From Bradyrhizobium sp. (GTDB lineage Bacteria; Pseudomonadota; Alphaproteobacteria; Rhizobiales; Xanthobacteraceae), in NCBI RefSeq assembly GCF_004799445.1, contig NZ_SSNA01000202.1, forward strand, positions 1-64,000: a DNA stretch of 64,000 bases, written 5' to 3'. Both the position numbers and the translations under genes were made by a program. Of this stretch, positions 1-8,101 are shown piece after piece. How positions within the stretch are numbered: position 1 is the stretch's first letter; the number at the start of each line of letters is the position of its first letter. The notes beneath the pieces were generated by a model. That model ran no database searches. It saw only the letters and a program-made list of their open reading frames with translations, and was not told the origin of the DNA.

Positions 1-164
1 CGACCCTTGCTGCCGCGCGCCAGGCCGGCACGCTGTCGCTGGCGCTGCGCAGCATTGCCGACCTCAACCAGGTCGACGTCGGGTCCGAGGATCGGACTCG
101 CCAGCGTGGCAGCATCAATGTCATTCGCTACGGCATCTCAAGCCAGACGACGATACTGAAGTGA
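1..164 (+). CDS. cpaB: Flp/Tad pilus assembly protein CpaB (RcpC), C-terminal fragment
   Basis: The gene enters from the left edge and only its last 53 residues are present, ending at the TGA at 162-164. The segment AARQAGTLSLALRS followed by SINVIRYG is typical of the end of CpaB/RcpC, a periplasmic SAF-domain protein of the Flp/Tad pilus machine thought to work next to the outer-membrane secretin. cpaC starts 17 bp downstream on the same strand, which supports the call and implies one operon. The SAF domain and signal sequence lie outside the window, so the assignment rests on the tail and the neighbours. Confidence 0.75.
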   Translation, partial: TLAAARQAGTLSLALRSIADLNQVDVGSEDRTRQRGSINVIRYGISSQTTILK

Positions 165-181
165 CCAGAAGGACGCATGAT

Positions 182-1645
182 ATGAGATGCAGGGGAAATC
201 ATTTGATGCGGAATTTTGTGATCCGCGCCCTGTCGTTTTCGGCCGCCGCCGCGATGACGCTCAATCCGGCGCTGGCCCCGGCCGTGGCGGCCGACACCAG
301 CGCCGCAGCGCCGGTAATCGGCAGCGTACAGACCAAGGTTCGCTTTCTGGCGCTCGGCATCGGCAAATCCGTGATTGTCGACCTGCCGCGCGACGTCAAG
401 GATGTGCTGGTCGCCGACCCGAAGATTGCAAACGCCGTGATCCGCTCGCCGCAGCGCGCCTACATCATCGGCGCCGCGGTCGGTCAAACCAACGTCGTGT
501 TCTTCGATTCCGAAGGCCAGCAGATCGCGGCCTATGACATCGCCGTCAAGCGCGACCTCAATGGCGTGCGCGCCGCGCTGAAGCAAATGCTGCCGATGGC
601 GGGAATCCAGACCGAAGGCGTCGGCGACGGCGTCATGCTGACCGGCTCGGTATCCAGTCCGATCGAGGCGCAGCAGGCCGGCGACGTCGTCGCGCGTCTA
701 GTCGGCGGCTCCGACAAGGTCATCAACTCCATCGTGGTCCGCGGCCGCGACCAGGTAATGTTGAAGGTCACGGTCGCGGAAGTGCGGCGGGACATCATCA
801 AGCAATTGGGCGTCGATCTCAGCGCCAGCATGAACTACGGCACCGCCGTGGTAAATTTCAACAACAACAATCCGTTCACCGCCAATAGCGGCCCAATCAC
901 CGCCAACTCCCTGACCGCGTCGGCCCTGAACAAAGCCGGTCTGCCGACGGTCACCGCCACCCTGCGCGCGATGGAGAGCGCCGGGGTGGTGCGAACACTG
1001 GCCGAGCCGAACCTGACGGCAATTTCCGGCGAGTCCGCGACCTTCATCGTCGGCGGCGAATTTCCCTTTCCAACCGGCGTAACCTGCCAAACGAACCCGG
1101 CGGGCGCGGTCGGGCAGTGCTCGCCATCGATCGCTTTCAAGAAATTCGGAATCTCGCTCAACTTTACGCCGGTGGTGCTGACGGAAGGCCGGATCAGCCT
1201 GCGGGTGATGACCGAAGTATCCGAAGTCTCGAGCGACAACTCGATCAACATCAGCGGGATTTCCGTTCCTTCGGTCAAGACCCGCCGCGCCGAGACGACG
1301 CTGGAAATTCCGTCCGGCGGCTCGCTGGCGATGGCCGGGTTGATTCAGGAGCAAACCAAGCAGGCCGTCAACGGATTGCCCGGCATAGACCAGTTGCCGG
1401 TTCTTGGGCAGCTTTTCAGGAGCCAGGACTACGTCAACAACCAGACCGAGCTGATGGTCATCGTGACGCCCTTTGTCGTTCGGGCGGTGGCGCAGAAGGA
1501 GTTGTCGCGCCCCGACGACGGATTTGCGCCCGCGTCGGATGCCCAATCGACGCTGCTGGCCCAAATCAATCGGATCTACGGCATTCCCGGTCGCGTCGAA
1601 CCGATTGGCAGCCCTCAGGGCAACTTTGGCTTCATCATCGATTGA
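182..1645 (+). CDS. cpaC: Flp/Tad pilus secretin CpaC (RcpA)
   Basis: This is the outer-membrane secretin of the Tad pilus, forming the pore through which the Flp fibre leaves the cell. A signal peptide (ALSFSAAAAMTLNPALAPAV) is followed by the pilus-formation N-terminal domain (about residues 45-120, with DLPRDVKDVLVADPKIANAV), a BON/N1-like region, and the secretin core (about 260-440, with VPSVKTRRAETTLEIPSGGS and LPGIDQLPVLGQLFRS). The length of 487 aa is normal for the family. The ATG at 182 has AAGGA eight bases upstream. The ATG at 206 is equally plausible, with AGGGGA at 191-196 and a shorter leader. It sits between cpaB and cpaD in the usual order. Confidence 0.93.
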   Translation: MRCRGNHLMRNFVIRALSFSAAAAMTLNPALAPAVAADTSAAAPVIGSVQTKVRFLALGIGKSVIVDLPRDVKDVLVADPKIANAVIRSPQRAYIIGAAVGQTNVVFFDSEGQQIAAYDIAVKRDLNGVRAALKQMLPMAGIQTEGVGDGVMLTGSVSSPIEAQQAGDVVARLVGGSDKVINSIVVRGRDQVMLKVTVAEVRRDIIKQLGVDLSASMNYGTAVVNFNNNNPFTANSGPITANSLTASALNKAGLPTVTATLRAMESAGVVRTLAEPNLTAISGESATFIVGGEFPFPTGVTCQTNPAGAVGQCSPSIAFKKFGISLNFTPVVLTEGRISLRVMTEVSEVSSDNSINISGISVPSVKTRRAETTLEIPSGGSLAMAGLIQEQTKQAVNGLPGIDQLPVLGQLFRSQDYVNNQTELMVIVTPFVVRAVAQKELSRPDDGFAPASDAQSTLLAQINRIYGIPGRVEPIGSPQGNFGFIID

Positions 1646-1669
1646 GACGGCGTGACGAGGACGAAAACG

Positions 1670-2410
1670 ATGACAAACAGAACATCGATCGGTCGCCATC
1701 GAACCCTGTGCCTGCTGGGCGCGCTCGTTGGCCTTTCGATCACGCTCGGCGCATGTACGCATAGCGATGAAGTCGCGACGACAGCGAGCGTGCCCGAGGA
1801 TTACCGGCTGCGGCATCCGATCGCCATCCAGGAGGCCGACCGCTCTGTCGTGGTCTTCGTCGGCCACGCGCGCGGAGGCCTGTCCGCTTCGCAACGCGCC
1901 GACGTCGTCGGACTTGCCCGGATATGGGTTAGCGAAGGAACCGGCGCGATCGTGGCCGACGTGCCGGTCAACACGCCGAACGCACGGGCTGCGGAGAGCG
2001 CGTTCCGGGAAATCCAGGCGCTCCTTACCGCAGGCGGCGTGCCTCCACGCGGAATTGCATTGCGTCACTACCATCCAGACGACCCGCGAACGCTGGCGAC
2101 GATCAGGCTGAGTTATCCGAGGATTGCGGCCGTAGCCGGACCCTGCGGGCTGTGGCCGGAGGATCTCGGTCCCTCGATCAAGGACAAGAGCTATTTCGAA
2201 AACAAGTCGTACTACAATTTCGGCTGCGCCTATCAGCGCAATATGGCGGCGATGATCGATAATCCCGCGGACCTCGTTCAGCCGCGCTCCGAGACCCCCG
2301 CTTATACGATGCGGCGCACCGAAGGCTTCGAGAAGTACCGCCAAGGCAACACGACCGCGACCAGCTATCCCGAATCTGACAAGGCCAAACTGAGCGATAC
2401 AGGCAAATGA
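1670..2410 (+). CDS. cpaD: Flp/Tad pilus assembly lipoprotein CpaD
   Basis: CpaD is an outer-membrane-associated lipoprotein of the Tad machine, thought to help place the CpaC secretin. The 246-aa product has a lipoprotein signal ending in the lipobox LGAC (LSITLGACTHSD), then the conserved core with RHPIAIQE and GLSASQRADV, and further on GCAYQRNMAAMIDNPADLVQPR, typical of CpaD. The ATG at 1670 is preferred because GAGGA (1657-1661) lies eight bases upstream; the in-frame GTG at 1652 has no such signal. The stop overlaps the cpaE start in an ATGA junction, so translation is probably coupled. Confidence 0.92.
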   Translation: MTNRTSIGRHRTLCLLGALVGLSITLGACTHSDEVATTASVPEDYRLRHPIAIQEADRSVVVFVGHARGGLSASQRADVVGLARIWVSEGTGAIVADVPVNTPNARAAESAFREIQALLTAGGVPPRGIALRHYHPDDPRTLATIRLSYPRIAAVAGPCGLWPEDLGPSIKDKSYFENKSYYNFGCAYQRNMAAMIDNPADLVQPRSETPAYTMRRTEGFEKYRQGNTTATSYPESDKAKLSDTGK

Positions 2411-3681
2411 CCAGCGACGTGCGTCAAAACTCCGAAGAGCAGCCGGATGCTCCGCCGCCAAAACTGGACGATTACATCGCGCCAGCTCCGCGGGTGTCGG
2501 TGCAGGCCTTCTGCGAAACGGCGAAGACTGCCGAGGCGATACAGTCGGCCGGCGTAGACCGACGACTCGGCAAAGCGCATCTCACCATCAAGATGGGCGG
2601 CATGGCGGCCGCCATTGAAGCCTATCATACGGTGCCCACTCCGAACGTGATCATTCTCGAGACCGAAGGCAGCACCGATATCCTTGCCGGCCTCGATGAA
2701 CTCGCAACCGTGTGCGATGCCGGAACGCGTGTCGTCGTGATCGGCAATGAAAATGATGTCGCGCCTTACCGCGAATTGGTGCGCCGCGGCGTCAGCGATT
2801 ATGTGATTGGACCGGTCGAAACCCTCGATGTAGTGCGCTCGATCTGCGGCCTGTTCTCGGCGTCGGAGGCGGTCGCTGTTGGTCGCACCATCGCCGTGGT
2901 CGGCGCCAAGGGCGGCGTCGGCGCGTCCACCGTCGCGCACAACGTGGCCTGGGCCATCGCGCGCGACCTTGGACTGGATTCCGTCGTGATCGATCTCGAC
3001 CTCGCATTCGGTACCGCGAGTCTCGACTATAACAAGGATCCAGTGCAGGGAATCGCGAACGCGGTGTTCTCGCCCGATCGGCCCGATACCGCCTTCATCG
3101 AACGCCTGCTGTCGAAATGCACCGACCATCTCAGCCTGCTGGCGGCACCGGCGACGCTTGAGCGGGTCTACGACTTCGGCGCCGACGCCTTCGATGCGAT
3201 CTTCGACACGTTACGCATGACAACGCCCTGCATTGTCCTCGACATTCCTCACCAATGGTCGGGATGGACCAGGCGCGCTCTGGTCGGAGCGGACGATATT
3301 CTGATCGTCGCCGAACCGGATCTCGCCAACCTGCGCAATGCCAAGAATATGCTGACTATGCTGAAAGCGGCGCGGCCCAACGACCGGACACCGCTTTATT
3401 GCCTCAGTCAGGTCGGCATGTCGAAGCGCCCGGAAATCACCCCGCGCGAATTCGCCAAGGCGATCGAGAGCCAGCCGATCGTGTCGATTCCGTTCGACCC
3501 GCGAATGTTCGGCACGGCGGCCAACAACGGCCAAATGATCGCGGAAATCTCCGCCAATCATCGCGCCAGCAAGATGTTCGTACAGATCGCGCAACAGCTG
3601 ACCGGCCGTGGCGACGGCAAAAAGCCGCGAAGTTCGTTCCTGTCGCCGATCCTCGGGAAGCTGCGGGCGAAAAAGGCTTAA
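2407..3681 (+). CDS. cpaE: Flp/Tad pilus assembly ATPase-like protein CpaE
   Basis: CpaE is a MinD/ParA-like protein of the Tad system that localises the pilus machine. The 424-aa product has an N-terminal receiver-like region (about residues 40-150), then a P-loop domain with the deviant Walker A KGGVGAST (about 172-180) and VVIDLDLAFGT as Walker B. The second lysine of the usual KGGxGKT motif is replaced by alanine, which is common in alphaproteobacterial CpaE and suggests altered nucleotide handling. Its ATG overlaps the cpaD stop by four bases. Normally cpaF, tadB and tadC follow, but here only 58 bp separate it from a convergent TPR gene. Confidence 0.93.
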   Translation: MTSDVRQNSEEQPDAPPPKLDDYIAPAPRVSVQAFCETAKTAEAIQSAGVDRRLGKAHLTIKMGGMAAAIEAYHTVPTPNVIILETEGSTDILAGLDELATVCDAGTRVVVIGNENDVAPYRELVRRGVSDYVIGPVETLDVVRSICGLFSASEAVAVGRTIAVVGAKGGVGASTVAHNVAWAIARDLGLDSVVIDLDLAFGTASLDYNKDPVQGIANAVFSPDRPDTAFIERLLSKCTDHLSLLAAPATLERVYDFGADAFDAIFDTLRMTTPCIVLDIPHQWSGWTRRALVGADDILIVAEPDLANLRNAKNMLTMLKAARPNDRTPLYCLSQVGMSKRPEITPREFAKAIESQPIVSIPFDPRMFGTAANNGQMIAEISANHRASKMFVQIAQQLTGRGDGKKPRSSFLSPILGKLRAKKA

Positions 3682-3739
3682 GGCTCGAGCGCCGCGGTGC
3701 TTCGCGAGCCGCAGCCATGGCTGACGGAGCGCGCTGTCC

Positions 3740-4564
3740 TCAATCAGGCCGCGCGACGGCTATCGCCGAGGTGTTATCCGCGTCGGTCCGCGCATTCGCC
3801 TTCCGCGACAACATCCGCCTGAGATAGGCGACATTCGCCGCCGCTTCCTCGGGTGGCCGATCGGCCGTCACGATGCTTTCGGCTTCGGCAACGCGGCCCC
3901 GCAGGCCGACCACCAATGCGAGATTCTGCCGTACGCGCGGATCCGCATCCGCGCGGCCGTAAGCACGGCGCAACGTCTCCTCCGCCTTGGGCAAATCTTT
4001 TGAAAGGACGTACGAAAGTCCGAGATTGGACAGCACCGAGGGTTCCTCGGGCGCGATTCTCAGCGCGCTCGCATAATACTGCCGTGCTTCCTCGGTCCGG
4101 CCGAGCTGATCGAGCGCTGCGCCTTGAGCCGAGAGGATCCGCCAATCCGGATTGTCGGGGCTATGGGCGCGGCTAAGGACATCGAATGCTTGCTGGAAAT
4201 TGCCATTGTCCGCCAGCGCGCGCCCATAGCCCGCGAGGAGATCCTTGTCGCTGGGGTGAGCGATCGTGGCCTGTTCGAGCACGGCGACCGCCTGGGACCG
4301 CTGCCCGGCGGCCCGGAGCGCTTTTCCATATTGGAGCGTCGCGTCGGCGTCTTCCGGGTTAGCGCGAAAGCGATCACGATAAAATTCTACCCCGCGCTGG
4401 GGTTCGGCGGCGCGGCTTTTTTCGGTTTTGTCACCCAGCGACCCCGTAATATCGGACATGCCATCGGTCTGGCAGCTGCAAAGCCCCAGCACCAGAATCG
4501 CCGACGACGCCGTGGACGCCAGAAATCTCTTGAAACCATGTTGCTGGAGCGACTGCCGGGGCAT
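3740..4564 (-). CDS. TadD-like tetratricopeptide-repeat lipoprotein
   Basis: The 274-aa product starts with a hydrophobic signal (SSAILVLGLCSCQTDG) whose cysteine fits a lipobox. About five TPR units follow, from about residue 60 to 225, for example DADATLQYGKALRAAGQRSQAVAVLEQATIAHP and PSVLSNLGLSYVLSKDLPKAEETLRRAYG. TadD-type lipoproteins of the Tad pilus locus have this layout, and the gene faces the cpaCDE operon tail to tail. A role as pilus pilotin or scaffold is inferred from family and location. The start codon has only a weak upstream purine stretch. It could also be a general TPR lipoprotein unrelated to pili. Confidence 0.75.
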   Translation of the reverse strand: MPRQSLQQHGFKRFLASTASSAILVLGLCSCQTDGMSDITGSLGDKTEKSRAAEPQRGVEFYRDRFRANPEDADATLQYGKALRAAGQRSQAVAVLEQATIAHPSDKDLLAGYGRALADNGNFQQAFDVLSRAHSPDNPDWRILSAQGAALDQLGRTEEARQYYASALRIAPEEPSVLSNLGLSYVLSKDLPKAEETLRRAYGRADADPRVRQNLALVVGLRGRVAEAESIVTADRPPEEAAANVAYLRRMLSRKANARTDADNTSAIAVARPD

Positions 4565-4843
4565 TTCTTTGATCTCTGGTCGGCGACTGACCAGAATTAC
4601 TCACAGGTTAACCCTAAATTCCGGTTAAGCCGGCGGTGGATTTCGGCTGCGGTATCAGGGCAACCTGAGCGGGTTCGGCGATGCCGAGCTCGCGCGTACG
4701 GACGAGAACGCCGGACCGCCTTGAGGTTTGGAAGGTCTTTTCGATCGAAGGCCTCGGTATGCTGGCTGAATCAGAACCGAAGCGCTGTTGTATTTGACGC
4801 GTTTTCTTGACACGAACCGGTATTCACGCGGCTCGAAAATGCC

Positions 4844-5089
4844 TTAGTCGACGAACTGAGCGCCGAATTCGTGACCGATCCGCCAGGCCAGCCGACATTG
4901 CCGCGGGCGGCCTTCCGACAGGATGATGGTGAATTCGGCGGGAACGTCGATATGTTCGGCGATGACCTTCACGCCGCCCTGCGATATGTCCGTGATGGTA
5001 CAGTCGCGCGGCAACGAACCGGTCCCGAATTGGATCTTCGCGAAATTCCTGCACTGGCGGCGTTCGCTTTGACGTCGATTTACTAGCAT
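4844..5089 (-). CDS. small PilZ-domain protein
   Basis: This 81-aa protein is essentially one PilZ domain. It has an arginine-rich start (NRRQSERRQCRNFAKI) supplying the RxxxR motif and CTITDISQGGVKV supplying the D/NxSxxG motif; together these bind cyclic di-GMP in the family. The C-terminal strand is CRLAWRIGHEFGAQFVD. Many alphaproteobacteria carry several stand-alone PilZ proteins of this size and most have no assigned target. Its closeness to the Tad pilus genes is suggestive but does not prove a pilus role. A diguanylate cyclase gene lies at about 22.7 kb. Confidence 0.85.
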   Translation of the reverse strand: MLVNRRQSERRQCRNFAKIQFGTGSLPRDCTITDISQGGVKVIAEHIDVPAEFTIILSEGRPRQCRLAWRIGHEFGAQFVD

Positions 5090-5544
5090 GTCGATCCTTC
5101 ACCCGTTCCGAGTATGGCTCATCCGGCACTCCAGCCGTTCTACAGAGGAATTATTGGAATCTGCCTAGCGAGACCGCTCGCAATGTAGCTGTTCTTTTTG
5201 AATTTCTTTTACCGAGTTCCACGGGGCTGCCTGAAACGGCCGTGGATGGCCGTAAATGCCGGCCAAAATCCTGCGACGAAGCGCCGTCCGGCAACTATCC
5301 CGAATGCGGAAATGGTTTTTTACCTTCAAACCTTAACACTCGCTTCCGCGTTAGGCCCGGATTTCTGTTCCCGTCTTTTCAGCTGATTGGCCGTTTTACG
5401 GCTTTTCCCTCGGACCTACCCGTTGCCGCCAGGCCGGCACGCCACCGTTCATGCCGCTCCGGGTTGGCCTTGCGATGGCGTAGCGCGCTACACGTTTGGA
5501 TCGAATGTGCTACAGGGTCGCGTGACCAAGCCGGAGACCCGAGC
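5090..5544. other. intergenic stretch without a recognisable gene
   Basis: This 455-bp stretch lies between the PilZ gene (minus strand) and the Trm112-like gene (plus strand), so it should carry divergent promoters. Only short open frames cross it. The longest plus-strand one is an upstream in-frame extension of the Trm112 frame with no family similarity that I recognise. Its middle (about 5310-5345) is more AT-rich than its surroundings. I see no RNA gene, terminator or clear promoter consensus. Confidence 0.5.
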
Positions 5545-5742
5545 ATGACATCCACGCCTGAACGCCTTGAGGGCACCGTCGACCCCAAACTGCTGGAAAT
5601 TCTGGTCTGCCCGGTGACCAAGGGCCCGCTTGAATTCGATTCCGCGCGGCAGGAGCTGATCTCGCGCGCGGCAAAGCTCGCTTATCCGATCCGCGACGGC
5701 ATTCCGATCATGTTGCCGGAAGAGGCAAGAAAGATCGAGTAG
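5545..5742 (+). CDS. Trm112-like zinc-ribbon-related small protein
   Basis: The 65-aa product matches the Trm112/YcaR family (UPF0434): LLEILVCPVTKGPLEFD, then LISRAAKLAYPIRDGIPIMLPEEARKIE. Eukaryotic and archaeal Trm112 activates methyltransferases; the bacterial short form is poorly characterised. Only one cysteine of the usual CPxC pair remains (CPVT), so metal binding through the standard ribbon is doubtful. The ATG at 5545 is chosen because homology starts there; a longer frame upstream has no support. The next gene starts 2 bp after its stop, so they probably share a transcript. Confidence 0.88.
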   Translation: MTSTPERLEGTVDPKLLEILVCPVTKGPLEFDSARQELISRAAKLAYPIRDGIPIMLPEEARKIE

Positions 5743-5744
5743 TC

Positions 5745-6673
5745 ATGCGCAAGCTCATTGGCGCGCTGGCAATCGTCGGCCTCTGCGCCGCGATGGCGAG
5801 CGCCTCCGGCGAAGAGACCCAGATTCGCGTCGGCAACATCGACGCCGTGCTGACGACGCCGCCGGATGTCGAGCGGCCGCCGATCGCGCTTTTGATCGCG
5901 GGCTCCGGATCAACCGATCATGACGGCAATGGACCGCAGGCCAAACCTGCGACGCTGAAGAAACTTTCCGAGCAGCTGGTCGCACGCAAGATCGCAACCC
6001 TTCGCTATGACAAACGCGGCGCGGGCGGCTGGAAACCGGTATTCGGCAAGCCGGAGGATTTTCGTTTCAAGGATTTTGTCGACGACGCGGCCGCGCTCGT
6101 GAACTACCTCCGCAGCAGCGGAAAATTCTCGCGCCTGGTCGTGGTCGGCCACAGCGAGGGCGGCCTGGTCGCGATCCTGACCGCGCGGAAGGTCCCGGTC
6201 GATCGGCTTGTTTTGCTGGTCACGGCGGCAGGGCGATCTGGTGAAGGCTCAGCTGGAGCGAAAGCAGCTTCCGCCCGACGTCCTTGAGCCGATCATCAAA
6301 GCGATCGATGCCATCATGGCCGGACAGATCGTCGATCCTCCGCCCAAGGGGCTGGCGATCGCACCGTCGATGCAGCCCGGCATCGCCTCGGCCTTCATCG
6401 AAGACCCGATTAATCCCTTGAAATTGATTGACCCGGCCGACGCTGATTATCGGCGGTGGCCGCGATCTTCAGGTGGCGCGGCTGGATTTCGTAGCCCTTT
6501 CCGCGGCGGCGCCGGTAGCAAAGACGCTTTGGCTTCCGGAAATGAATCACGTCCTGGTCGATGCCGGCGATAATGACGACAATCTGGCCGCCTACAACCA
6601 GCCGGAGCGGGCGCTCGACGCCACGCTGATCGACACGGTCGCGGCCTTCATCCTCGCCAACGATACCCGCTGA
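5745..6673 (+). pseudogene. alpha/beta hydrolase, disrupted by two frameshifts
   Basis: The reading frame starts at the ATG at 5745 with a signal peptide (MRKLIGALAIVGLCAAMASA). It contains an oxyanion-type region (ALLIAGSGSTDHDGNGP), YDKRGAGG and the nucleophile elbow GHSEGG, so the first 150 residues look like a serine hydrolase. Near 6228 the coding frame moves to the second phase (QGDLVKAQLERKQLPPDVLEPIIKAIDAIM). Near 6427 it moves again, to the third phase (TRPTLIIGGGRDLQVARLDFVAL...NHVLVD), which carries the late catalytic histidine in MNHVLVD. Each part is coherent, so this is one gene with two frameshifts. A short truncated product might still be made. Sequencing error is the alternative. 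Confidence 0.85.
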
Positions 6674-6676
6674 TCC

Positions 6677-7897
6677 CTATAACGCTTCGCCTTTCAGAAG
6701 CCGCGGCACCTCGCCTGCTAACCCCGCGGCCTGGCGAATGAACAAGCTTTTCAGCGGCGGCGCGCGATCGACCAGCCCAAGCCCGATATCGCGCACCGTC
6801 CGAAGCAGCGTCGATTCGTTCGAGAACAGGAAATTGAGCGAGTTGGTGGCTAGCCCCATCGCCATGGTGTCGAACCGCCGCCAGCGTTGGTAGCGATCGA
6901 GCACGTCGGCCTGGCCGAGATCGATGCCGAGCCGCGCGGCGTCGACGATCACCTCGGCAAGCGCTGCGACATCCTTCAGACCCATATTGAGCCCCTGCCC
7001 CGCGATCGGATGAATCACATGGGCGGCGTCGCCCACCAATGCCAGCCGCTCGCCGACGAACGAGCGCGCGACGAAATAGCCGAGCGGGAACGCCCGCGGT
7101 TGGTCCAGCGCCTTGACCTCGCCGAGATGCAGACCAAAACGCCGTTCCAGTTCGCCGTGAAATTCCTCTTCGCTGAGGGCGACGATGCGCGCAGCCTCGG
7201 TGCGCTTCTCGGTCCATACCAGCGAAGAGCGCTTTCCGGTCAGCGGCAGGATCGCGAACGGGCCGGAGGGGAGGAAATGTTCTTCGGCGCGGCCATGATG
7301 ATCGCGCTCATGGCCGACCGTGACCACAATGCCGGATTGATCGTAGTCCCAGCCATGGGTGGCGATCCCGGCGCGCTCGCGCAGTTTCGAGCGCGCGCCG
7401 TCGGCCGCCACCAGAAGGCTCGCCTCGATCACGCTGCCGTCGGCCAGCGTCACATCGACGCCATCGCTGCGCGAGGCGAAATCCGTCACCGCATGGCTGC
7501 GCAGTTCGAGGCCTTCGGCCGCGGCGCGCTCGACCAGCGCATCGATCAGATGGCGGTTTTCAACCATATGCGCGAAAGGTTCGCCTGGTTCGACGTTGCC
7601 TGCGAAGGTCAGGAATACCGGGCGGGTCGCGTCCTCCAGTTTGGAATCGGTGACGACCATGTCCAAAATAGGCTGCGCTCCAGCCGCGACCTGGTCCCAC
7701 ACGCCGATGGCATCAAACAACCGGCGGCAGGCGGCGACGATCGCGGTGGCGCGCGGATCGCGGCTCGGCCTCAGCGCCAGCGCCGGATCGGCGACGATGA
7801 TCGGAAGATCGGCGCCAAGGCCCTGGCGCAGCGCCAGCGCCAGCGCCAGCCCTGCAAACCCGCCGCCGCCGATGACAATGCTTCGCTGTGCCGGCAT
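6677..7897 (-). CDS. UbiH/UbiF/COQ6-family FAD-dependent monooxygenase
   Basis: The 406-aa flavoprotein carries the three signatures of the ubiquinone-hydroxylase family. These are the N-terminal dinucleotide fold IVIGGGGFAGLALALAL (about residues 7-23), the DG motif LLVAADGARSKLRERAGI (about 160-177), and the GD motif ALVGDAAHVIHPIAGQGLNMGLKD (about 290-313). Enzymes of this family hydroxylate the ring of ubiquinone precursors. Which ring position is used cannot be read from the sequence, so I give no symbol. Its stop lies 3 bp from the end of the frameshifted hydrolase, tail to tail. Confidence 0.9.
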   Translation of the reverse strand: MPAQRSIVIGGGGFAGLALALALRQGLGADLPIIVADPALALRPSRDPRATAIVAACRRLFDAIGVWDQVAAGAQPILDMVVTDSKLEDATRPVFLTFAGNVEPGEPFAHMVENRHLIDALVERAAAEGLELRSHAVTDFASRSDGVDVTLADGSVIEASLLVAADGARSKLRERAGIATHGWDYDQSGIVVTVGHERDHHGRAEEHFLPSGPFAILPLTGKRSSLVWTEKRTEAARIVALSEEEFHGELERRFGLHLGEVKALDQPRAFPLGYFVARSFVGERLALVGDAAHVIHPIAGQGLNMGLKDVAALAEVIVDAARLGIDLGQADVLDRYQRWRRFDTMAMGLATNSLNFLFSNESTLLRTVRDIGLGLVDRAPPLKSLFIRQAAGLAGEVPRLLKGEAL

Positions 7898-7990
7898 ATT
7901 GGACCTTGCTCACGTCATGAAACTACACTTGCTACCTGATTATAGCTGGGCGAAACAGATGGCCGAAACAAGGGTGCTCCGCCCGCACGT

Positions 7991-8078
7991 CGTCATTCCG
8001 GGGCGAGGCGGGGCCGCAAAGCCGGAATCCGACGATAATCAGCGCGGGATTCCGGGTTCGCGACGGCCCGCAATGACG
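7991..8078. repeat. REP-like palindromic intergenic repeat
   Basis: The stretch begins CGTCATTCCGGGGCG and ends GCAATGACG. Inside, GGAATCC (8024-8030) and GGATTCC (8047-8053) are inverted. The same outer sequence recurs in this window at 27776-27881 and 29921-30042. It lies between the monooxygenase (minus) and tesB (plus), in a divergent promoter region. Such GTCATTCCGG palindromes are, from memory, common between genes in Bradyrhizobium-type genomes. Confidence 0.6.
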
Positions 8079-8101
8079 CAAAAGTCAACGAAAGCGCTGC
8101 A

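Noticed and set aside
698..2461. Long minus-strand open frame (587 codons) opposite cpaC and cpaD
   Set aside because: It is the mirror of two well-supported genes in GC-rich DNA, with low-complexity Arg/Gly/Asp composition and no family motif.
4605..4632. Two TTAA half-sites (GGTTAACC and GGTTAAG) suggesting a CtrA box
   Set aside because: The spacing of 13 bases does not fit TTAA-N7-TTAA.
7991..8078. Considered as a CRISPR fragment because of repeated GGAATCC blocks
   Set aside because: Only one palindromic unit is present, without regular spacers; it belongs to the dispersed intergenic repeats.
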